Assembly (NCBI GenBank): GCA_022592435.1
Contig: JABYQS010000387.1
Span: forward strand, 1-25,796
DNA: 25,796 nt
Direction of reading: 5' to 3'
Source: Cerioporus squamosus
Lineage: Eukaryota; Basidiomycota; Agaricomycetes; Polyporales; Polyporaceae
The notes beneath the pieces were generated by a model. That model was not told where the DNA came from and did not search any database. It saw nothing but the letters and a program-made list of their open reading frames with translations. Positions 18,530-25,796 of the stretch are shown in pieces (position 1 is the stretch's first letter; the number at the start of each line of letters is the position of its first letter). A program made the translations under genes and the position numbers.

Positions 18530-20420
18530 GGGCTTACAGGTTAGAGCTCTCAGCTTGCCGGCTTCGTTGTCGGTGTTGACGTATATGCTGACTCGTCGAA
18601 GTTAAAGACTGAAGCATTCCGCGTTGTAGGCTTCGTGTCGGCAGATCATCATTGTGCCATAGCTCAAGTCCGCGCACCGCGCACGGCCGGCGCCGCACTC
18701 TCCCTGTGCGTCGTGACATGCAATCTTCGTCGCATTCCATTCTCATTATCTTGGACTGCAAGTCGCTCGCTTCCCCTCCCTGGCTCTTCTACCTCCGCGT
18801 CGTCGTCGTCGTTATCACACCGTATCGTTGGGCAAACGGATAGAGTGGCTGTTGTATCATGCAGTATGCTCGTCCGGGTATTACAGTGAGTAGTCCACAC
18901 AGTCGCTCATATCTTGAGAGCTAACTCGGTTTCTTGCACGAATCTCAGGACCGTACGAGAACCGTATGGGTCGCGGAATGCTCGTATGCGCGTCAGGTCT
19001 CATGTGTGACCGCAACAGCCCTCTTCTCATATACTCAACTTTGCTATCGTCGTGATATCGCCTGCAATGCCACTTTTCGAACGATACCACAGCCCGGCCG
19101 GAGTGAAGACACGCATTGCAGGTTCGTACGTATGCGCTCCCACACCAAGGACGCTGATATTGCCCGGACGAGCAACCCGACGGGAACACATCACAATGTG
19201 GAGGTTCCCTATTATTACACGTCGACCTGGAATCGTCAGTACCCTGATCCTCTTCTCCCGGTCTGCCAACAGGTGAGCTCAGGTCGTAACACTGTCTGGA
19301 ACTGAAGTAGTGATGCTAACGAGCCTCTATCGCCACAGGCCGCCGCGTTAGTCCGGAGGACGGTACGTGATCGCCTGCGATCAAAGTGGAGGGCGGAGGT
19401 CTTACTCGTTGGGCAGATCCTGCTCGTTCTTTCTCACAGCTGCGACGACTAGTAACGTTGCAGACAGCAGGTGCGAAAAGCGATGGGCCCTTTTGCCGAG
19501 TCTGCGTCTTTGAACGTTCAACGCCCGCATACAAAAGCATCCGGAATGTCTGGACTGGGCGTCGAGCATCGCAAGCCTATAGTGTCAAGGGAACTCGGTG
19601 AGTGTCTGGATACCGTGCCTCTTAGGCTTGTGTTCCGCGAGATGCGATCATCTGGATATGCTTTCTTCCAATTTCGACATGGCAACCTGACAAGGTGATG
19701 TACATAGTATCTCGCCATTCCCGACTCCCGTCACTGTGCCATCCAGGCACAGGACGAATCCTCGTCATATGCAAGCATGGCGATTCTGCATGGCCTCGGA
19801 GGACTAGTGTCTGCGCCGTACCATCCCGTTACTGCAGCACGGAGCCAATTGCGCCATCACGTAGCGCGTGGACGCAGGTGGACGCCTCGTTCGAAGTGAG
19901 AGCGCCGGAGATAAGTTTCGGAGTGACCCGCCCACGAGTTTGTCATAGGTTGCAATCGACGCGGGCCAACCTTAATCACTTGAACGAGTACCACTTGACA
20001 AGCACTGCAATGACGATCTCAATACGACGCACTGGCAGGAGTTTTCAGGGTCAAGATCTGCCTTGTGATACAAGATGTGAGGTCGTGGCGCCTAAACGAA
20101 GATCCAGAACGCTGATTGCGCATATGGTCTCCAGGTCATGAGTATCAACCACACGCACCATCGTGCCTAATCCACTCCAGAGCCCGACGAAGGATGGCCT
20201 GCTGTCCAGTGAGATCAGGGAATCCAGAAGACCGCAGTGTCCAACAGAGCGCGATGCTCGCTGCGAGCATATGCTGCAAGGCCTCGCGAACGCAACCATG
20301 GTGATAAACTCAAGGTATAAGAACCCAGATGCGCTGACCTTGTGCTAGATGGTAGACCGAGCACCGAGTCGGCTGCTCGTCGAGGTGCTGCTTCTGCTCC
20401 ACATCCGCATCTCCCTCATC
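18530..20420. other. 1.9-kb stretch without an assignable gene
   Basis: Short open frames bounded by splice-like signals occur on both strands. Examples are plus-strand 19052-19272 ending at CAACAG|GTGAGC, minus-strand 19269-19027 (80 codons, MADREKRIRVLTIPGRRVI at its start), and 19471-19606 ending at GTGAGT. A plus frame at 20200-20310 contains LANATMVINSRYKN, faintly like the SMVINASR segment before the F-box of the gene at 22843-24672. I cannot join any of these into a gene. The right end carries the promoter of GH43 copy B. Confidence 0.35.
20316..20321 (+). promoter_or_regulatory. TATA box (TATAAG) of GH43 copy B
   Basis: GGTATAAGAA lies 105 bp upstream of ATG 20421. Copy A also has a TATAAG core upstream, though closer to its ATG. 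Confidence 0.5.
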
Positions 20421-21705
20421 ATGAAGTTCAGCATCCTCGCCTCTCTCGTCTCGCTTGTCTCGCTTGTGTTCGCGACCCCAAACCCTCTGCCGGGTGGTTG
20501 TGAGTCTCTCGGTACCGCGTGGAACGGTTGCGGCAGTTCTGTTGACTCCACCTTTCCTCCGCAGCGTCAGTCGTGGTTCGCGATCCGGCGATCATGTACA
20601 ATCCGAGCCTTGGGGTATGTTCAAACTTCAGTCCGAAAGCACGCGTTTCGGTTACTTATCACGACATCGCAGAAATACTTCGTCTTCTCCACGGATGAGG
20701 GCATCAAGATCTTCACCTCCACCTCTCTGAGCGGGTGAGAATGACTTATTACCCCGCGGGTGGAAGTCTTAGACGCTTACTTCTGTTTTCAGCCCGTGGA
20801 TGCGCGACGGTTCCGTTCTCCCTAACTGCTCCATTATCAACATTGCGGGCAACTGCAACCTATGGGCTCCCGACATCAACATCCTCTATAACGCCTATGT
20901 CCTCTACTACTCCGTCTCCTCGATCGGCACCCAGAACTCTGCCATCGGGCTCGCGACCAGCTGGACCATGGAGCCCGGCACCTGGACCGATTGGGGCGCG
21001 GTCATCACTTCCTCTACCGGAGCCATCTACAACGCCAGTGAGTACTACTCTCTGCATCCTTTGGACTTCGTTGTAGGCAGCAGGCTGATGCGACGGGGAC
21101 GTGTAGTTGACGCTAATGTCATCGACAACAACGGCATTTGGCTGCAGTTTGGCTCGTACTGGGACGGAATCTTCCAGATCCCACTCCTCAACGCTTCCAC
21201 CGCGTCTGCTGTACGTCTTCCTCAAACATTTCCGCTCTGTACTGCTGCTTACGCCTTGCCATGACAGCCTCCTCCGGGCACTCACCTGGCAGGCTACAGC
21301 GGCCGCCCGGCGGAGGGCGGCTTCCTCTACAAGCCGCCCAGCTCGCAATACTACTTCATGTTCTTCTCTGACGGCATCACGCCCCTCAACGGCGCGACGA
21401 CGCGCCCCGCAGCCGGGAAGGAGTACAAGGTTCTCGTCGGGCGCGGCACGTCCGTCAACGGGCCCTTCTACGGCCAGGCCGGCAACGACATCACGCTCAA
21501 CCTGGACCCGCCGACAGGCACGCTCGTGCTCGGCTCGCACGACAACATCTATGCGCCCGGCGGCCAGAGCATCTACCACGACCCCGTCAGCGGGCGCGAC
21601 ATCATTGTGTATCACTATGTCCCCAACGATGCGTTCGGCGGCCCGTCGTACCTCGGCATCAACTATCTCGACTTCTCGTCGGGCTGGCCGGTCGTAGTAA
21701 GCTGA
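20421..21705 (+). CDS. Secreted GH43 endo-1,5-alpha-L-arabinanase, 325 aa (copy B)
   Basis: Six exons: 20421-20499, 20565-20614, 20673-20734, 20793-21037, 21107-21210 and 21268-21705. The first five have exactly the same lengths and phases as in copy A (12718-14098), so the two are duplicates. The signal peptide is MKFSILASLVSLVSLVFA, then TPNPLPGG. Domain blocks are [109 protein letters not shown] and [12 protein letters not shown]. Catalytic residues match copy A: Asp33, Asp147 (NAIDANVI) and Glu196 (PAEGGF). It is expected to hydrolyse alpha-1,5-arabinan outside the cell. By eye the proteins are about 70-80% identical, most alike in the last third. The last coding block is a single exon here; copy A has an intron at that place. 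Confidence 0.93.
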
Positions 21706-22428
21706 AGGGATACGGAGGACGTCTTGTGATCTTGTGCTACCTGCGCTGCGGGCATGTATGCTGGCACGGCTGCATGGTCGAAAGTATTTTCCTTCAGGTG
21801 TATTTGGCACAGTATTGGGAGAGGTTCAGATATGACGACAGGTTATTACATGACCGATAGACATGGCACAGCGATCGAGTGTAACGGAACGTGCTGAGGC
21901 GAGATCATTCGCCGCTATAGCATGCGCCTGCATGCGCCTCGGGCCCTTGGAGGCGGTCGGCCAACGTTCGAGGATCCACTCCGCTCCCGAAAGGAAAAGG
22001 AGCTTCGTGTCGCGAGCACTATAGCACTAAAGATCAACTAGAGTTAGCCACCGCTACGTGACAAACTCGTCATGAAAGACGTACCTGTGGTCTGATTATG
22101 CTCGAATACCGACAGCCTGCCTCGTTCATGATATGTCCGCAAGAACTTCCGCCCTTCAGAGACAACATCACGCGCCGCCAACGGTCGTAGTTCGGTCAAC
22201 ACGAACTCAAAGCGTACCCGTAGTGAAGTCTCCAGGAGGGGCCTCTGGTCTACTGAGGGCCGGCGCGACAGTGAACGTAGAGGCGGTCTTGCATGAGTGA
22301 GGGTCTGTCATCATGTAGGTAATCGATGACCATGTCCCACAGTTCGAGAGGAAGGCTCGGTCTGTTCATCAGTGTAAAGGATAGTATAACGCGGGACTTA
22401 CGCTGCTTGATATCACTCGCCGCCTACG
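21706..22428. other. Intergenic, no gene seen
   Basis: This is the 3' region of GH43 copy B and the region downstream of the minus-strand exon ending at 22429. No conserved exon or promoter was recognised. Confidence 0.45.
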
Positions 22429-22769
22429 TTACAATGCATGAATTCGAGCGAGAGACCTTATGCTGCACAAGCAGTCGTCGGGAAGAGTGGCATGCCTGCT
22501 CCTGCTGTCCAACCAGTCGTTATCGTGGCCACCGCGCCCCACCCACGATCCGGTCCCGCAAAACGCCACACCAACCTCTGGGGCTATTGTCGCGTAGTAT
22601 AGCACCTGCTTCTCCTCCAGGATCGAGAGCGCCATCATGAGCCGAGCACAGAGGTCTCTCGCAATATAGACCTGCCACACAACGCCGTCCACGCGATCTC
22701 CGCCATCCAGAAGGGCAAGGTTCTCGTAGGGTGTTGGGCGTGTCCACGAGAGGCTGCCGACAATGTAGC
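22429..22769 (-). CDS. Unrecognised exon, 112 codons, paralogous to right-edge exon
   Basis: A minus-strand frame follows a clear acceptor (CTTCATAG at plus 22777-22770) and runs to TAA at 22431-22429. It reads YIVGSLSWTRPTPYENLAL, then DGVVWQVYIARDLCARLMMA with LSILEEKQVLYYATIAPEVG, ending LCSIRSLARIHAL. The composition is strongly protein-like, but I do not recognise a family. The intron before it (22824-22770, GTAAGT...CATAG, 55 bp) has its donor only 18 bp beyond the stop of the F-box gene at 22843. The exon is therefore either the 3' part of the same primary transcript, the last exon of an overlapping gene, or a 5'-truncated copy. A diverged copy of the intron end and exon start lies at 25661-25796. 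No start codon can be assigned. Confidence 0.5.
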
Positions 22770-22842
22770 CTATGAAGAGGAGTAGTCGGAATCAATGCCC
22801 AAACAACGACAAGAGGGAACTTACGTGTGTATGCGAGTCTTC

Positions 22843-24672
22843 TCAGTCTATGAGTGTGTCATGCGCGCACTCGACGACATCCACCAGAGGCCGAAGGGTG
22901 TCCAGAAACCGAGCCTCGCGGGCTGTCCGTGCCTCGTCGCTCAGGTTCACGCTGTGACCCCGACCAGCCAGTTCGATACGCAGGCGCCTCAGGCGCATAC
23001 CTTGACTGTTCCTCCGCCGTAGTAGCGTCTCCAGATTGGCTATCAGGCCTTCCTCGCCGGCCGGCGTAAGACAGTTGAAGTTGAGCTCTTCGAGAGCCGA
23101 GCAGGCGTTGCTGATGCTCGGCTGCCCTAAGGTCTCCATTAGTTCGTCTTCAAGCGACGTTAGGCCTTCGCTGGGGGGTGGAAAGACGCTGAGCACGGAG
23201 AGGGTCTTCAGCTGCGGTAGACTGGATAAAAACCCGGCCAGATCGCTGCTCCAGATCCTCAAGTCACCGATGTTCATGACGGTAAGCTCGGTAATCGAGT
23301 CGTTTGCAGCCGCAAGTTCCTCTACATCGCTCTGCATGTCGGGGTTGAGTGTTACGACGCTGGCTGGATCGACTGTGATCGTGACGGACATCCTGCGCTC
23401 GCCGGCATGAGCAATCAGATGAGCAGAGTATTCTGAGATGCAAATGCGAACGCCTGTGATGTGGTTGAAGAGCGGCAATCCCGACCTGTCCTCGGGAAGG
23501 ACGGTGAGAAACCCTTCTTCCACCAACTCTGAGGCCGATCGTAGCTCGTCGCGGTCGCGCATGGTGATAAGCTTCGTGAGGGAGATGTCCGCCGATGCCG
23601 GCACAATGAGACCGCTGAGGAGACGTGCGACGTACATGTCGATGTCCTCGAGCATCAGATGCTGTAGCGTCGGGGCGAGAGCAACGACTGGTAGCGGCTC
23701 TAGGGCATCAAGCGCAGCGAAAGTGTCGAAGTCCTCGTCTAACGGTCGGAAACGAACGATAATGAGGGATTGGAGGTGACGACAGTCTCTGAGGAACCAG
23801 ACGAACTCGGCGATGTTGCAGTCCGGGGAGGTACTGTCGCGAAGCTCGAGATGCGTAAGATTCGGCGGAGATGGACCATGCGAACCCCATGGGAGGGGTC
23901 CTTGAAGCCCAACTCCCCGCAGAGAGAGCTCTCGAAGTTGGGGGTAACAACCAAGAGAGAGCTCGAGCATGAACACTTCCTCCTCCTCCATAGGAATGGC
24001 ATCCTCTTCCTCATCCTCATCGGACATCGGGTCGGCGAGCAGGGGATTGAACCACATGTTGAGGGTACGGAGGTTGGGCATGATAGCCTGGACTAGCTCA
24101 TAGATACGCGGAGCTTGACTGCGAGGCACATCTTGGACGTGAAAGGAGGCTATACGGGCGCGGTAATCGAGGAGCACATCTGTGAAGAGCGCGACTCTTC
24201 GAATAGAGTAGATGTCGACCTCGATGGGCAGCTCCTTGGATCTTGAGAGGACGAGCTCCATGTGCTCAATCCTCGTCTCGGGAAGGATGCATAACAACCG
24301 CCAAAGCATCGGCGTCGCGCATACAACAGAGTGCCAATGACGACACACGGCAATCATAGGGTACCACGGCCGATTGCGCACCACGTAGGCGGGGTAAGGG
24401 GCAGAGTACTGGTGCTTCGGAAGATATCCGCGAACATAGCGGAAGATCGCGACGAGGAGTTCAACGGGGAGGCGGTTGATGAGCCGGCTGGCGTTGATGA
24501 CCATGCTCGTTTCCAAGATGCGTTTGTCGAGGTTGGCTCTCTGCTCCATCATGTCCGACAGGGCTCGCTCTGCATCAGTGATAGAACGTGCCTCCGTGTA
24601 TGAGGGATGCACGGGGGTGCCGAGAGTAGTACCGTCGTGGGGCTGGGATATGGGCGGCTGCGCATCGTCCAT
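22843..24672 (-). CDS. F-box protein, long type, intronless, 609 aa
   Basis: One uninterrupted exon runs from ATG 24672-24670 (MDDAQPPISQPHDG) to TGA 22845-22843; the frame extends five codons upstream only by using TTG. Residues about 28-56 (TDAERALSDMMEQRANLDKR) are likely a coiled coil, followed by MVINASRLINRLPVELLVAI and the F-box with WYPMIAVCRHWHSVVCATPM and LWRLL. This N-terminal arrangement is typical of the long basidiomycete F-box proteins and resembles the gene at 5487-7362 (LLNSRAPVNQLPNEILLAIF). The body is leucine-rich (LRTLNMWFNPLL, LRELSLRGVGLQGPL, LPQLKTLSVLSVFPP, SALEELNFNCLTPAGEEG) with an acidic loop (SDEDEEEDAIPMEEEEVF). The ending FLDTLRPLVDVVECAHD is family-like. It is probably an SCF adaptor with an unknown target. 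No frame break is seen, unlike its relative at 5487. Confidence 0.9.
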   Translation of the reverse strand: MDDAQPPISQPHDGTTLGTPVHPSYTEARSITDAERALSDMMEQRANLDKRILETSMVINASRLINRLPVELLVAIFRYVRGYLPKHQYSAPYPAYVVRNRPWYPMIAVCRHWHSVVCATPMLWRLLCILPETRIEHMELVLSRSKELPIEVDIYSIRRVALFTDVLLDYRARIASFHVQDVPRSQAPRIYELVQAIMPNLRTLNMWFNPLLADPMSDEDEEEDAIPMEEEEVFMLELSLGCYPQLRELSLRGVGLQGPLPWGSHGPSPPNLTHLELRDSTSPDCNIAEFVWFLRDCRHLQSLIIVRFRPLDEDFDTFAALDALEPLPVVALAPTLQHLMLEDIDMYVARLLSGLIVPASADISLTKLITMRDRDELRSASELVEEGFLTVLPEDRSGLPLFNHITGVRICISEYSAHLIAHAGERRMSVTITVDPASVVTLNPDMQSDVEELAAANDSITELTVMNIGDLRIWSSDLAGFLSSLPQLKTLSVLSVFPPPSEGLTSLEDELMETLGQPSISNACSALEELNFNCLTPAGEEGLIANLETLLRRRNSQGMRLRRLRIELAGRGHSVNLSDEARTAREARFLDTLRPLVDVVECAHDTLID

Positions 24673-25660
24673 CCTGTACAGGGGCAACGTGAGAGCTGTA
24701 TGTGACTGTTCCTCTTCGTACTCTCTACAGTTAACTCAATCCTTCAGTAAGGGCGCGGTGACACTGTCGTAATTCGCATACCTTAGTGCTGCGTCCACTC
24801 CGAGTCTCCACGAGTTCCGTATGTCGATCCCAGTTGTTTATGTGACAACACCGGCACAACTCCTGGAGTCAACTTCCATCAGCATTCAGACCTCTGTCTC
24901 TGTTGATGCTATGGGGTTCGCACCTCTTCAACTAAGTCCGAATACGAGTCGGTGGCGAACTTGGTCGCCGGATGAAATGAGAATAAGTATCGGTCGGACT
25001 GTGCAAACGTGGTAAGCTCAGAGCATGTACAGATAGAGATTTCACTTACACGTTGCGAAATGGTCCAGGGAATGCTCAAAATTTTGACAGAGTCCGAGAT
25101 GGATGCGGACCTGGACCAAGTTCGAGTTAACGTTCCGTCGCGCTTTGTCGCGCTTGCAATTTCCCATGCGGGCGTCTGTTTGCCTTGGCTTCGTTATAGC
25201 TCGTTATCGTACGCGCATGTCCTCTGAGATACTACCACTGGCAGGCACAGTCTAGCATTCATCGTCTCAAACACGCACAGGATTTCGACCGGCACGTCGC
25301 AAAGAAGCATCTCAGTGTCACCGGCTCAATCTGTTTGCGGTCCTTCTCGCCTCGGTCGACTCTGAGAGAGGGAGTGAACACCCTCTGGTTTGTGTCCACG
25401 CTCAGTTAGACTGGACTGATGCGAAGAAACAGCAGAGGAGATGGAGGCTGTTGACGGCTTTCAGGCAATGAAGTACGGGATCATCCTCGGGCAGGGATGT
25501 GGACACTGGCAGTGACTCTCACGAAGACAGCGAGAGGACGTTACTGGAAACGGCAGCTGAATTCAACATAAGGTGTGCATTGCGTCGCCGATGTTAGGGG
25601 TGGAGGAGGGTATGTAGTTGGTCGCTGATAGGGAAAGCCTAAGAACGGACAAGTGCTCAC
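24673..25660. other. Intergenic, no gene seen
   Basis: This is the upstream region of the long F-box gene, extending to the partial exon at the right edge. Minus-strand CTGTAG near 24725 could be the acceptor of a 5' leader intron. Only short unsupported open frames occur. Confidence 0.4.
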
Positions 25661-25751
25661 GGCCTCTCCGCCATCCCGAACCTGTTGAGCTGGAGTGCGA
25701 GGTTCCCGTAGGGTGTCGGGTGCGTCCACGAGAGGCTGCCGACATTGTAAC
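25661..25751 (-). CDS. Partial gene at right edge: exon paralogous to 22429-22769
   Basis: A minus-strand exon lies between an acceptor (GAGTAG at plus 25757-25752) and a donor (GTGAGC at plus 25660-25655). It reads YNVGSLSWTHPTPYGNLAL, then QLNRFGMAE. It aligns with YIVGSLSWTRPTPYENLAL of the exon at 22769, and the intron sequence before it is also similar out to the window edge (TTGGCAGTGATTCTGACT against TTGGGCATTGATTCCGACT). The gene would start beyond the right edge; downstream exons were not identified. In the other copy the GTGAGC donor is replaced by GTGGAC and the frame reads through. Family unknown. Confidence 0.45.
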
Positions 25752-25796
25752 CTACTCAAAGAGTCAACAAAGAGTAGCAGTCAGAATCACTGCCAA

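Noticed and set aside
19027..19269. Minus-strand 80-codon frame starting MADREKRIRVL
   Set aside because: It overlaps equally open plus-strand frames, and no homology or splice context supports it.
20860..21810. 316-codon minus-strand open frame
   Set aside because: It lies antisense over the exons of GH43 copy B, whose domain motifs and splice sites are unambiguous. Its Arg/Ala/Val/Asp-rich composition is that of a mirror frame.

Overview
The window looks like nuclear DNA of a filamentous basidiomycete, most likely a wood- or litter-decaying agaricomycete of the polypore kind. This rests on GC-rich coding sequence cut by many short GT-AG introns (about 45-75 bp), several F-box/leucine-rich genes of the type expanded in these fungi, a DUF6534 membrane protein, a fungal GT15 mannosyltransferase and two secreted GH43 arabinanases. 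No prokaryotic operons, CRISPR arrays or rRNA/tRNA genes were seen.

Left to right: (1) an open minus-strand frame running off the left edge; (2) the catalytic half of a GT15 alpha-1,2-mannosyltransferase with no recognisable 5' exons; (3) an F-box gene (2130-3534); (4) a gene-poor stretch with a 211-bp foldback MITE (4641-4851) and the stump of a decayed F-box gene (4927-5258); (5) a long F-box gene (5487-7362) whose frame breaks at a C-run; (6) a 12-exon DUF6534 gene (8607-10324) with a 13-bp microexon; (7) a third intact-looking F-box gene (10689-12158) behind a CRE-like palindrome and TATA box; (8) a minus-strand GH43 arabinanase (12718-14098); (9) a nucleotidyltransferase-fold gene with a 30-bp tandem repeat at its N terminus (15705-16650); (10) an F-box gene with a one-base frame break (17271-18529); (11) the second GH43 arabinanase on the plus strand (20421-21705); (12) an unrecognised minus-strand exon (22429-22769), just past the 3' end of a 609-codon F-box gene (22843-24672), with a diverged second copy at the right edge (25661-25751).

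The genes do not form one pathway. The window reads as a fast-evolving F-box array (five genes plus one relict, at least two with broken frames) into which an inverted arabinanase duplication, single accessory genes and a small DNA transposon are interspersed. The arabinanases would act outside the cell on pectin side chains. The F-box proteins would act inside as substrate adaptors of SCF ubiquitin ligases. Exon boundaries were read by eye from splice sites and frame continuity, and family names come from recognised motifs, not from searches.
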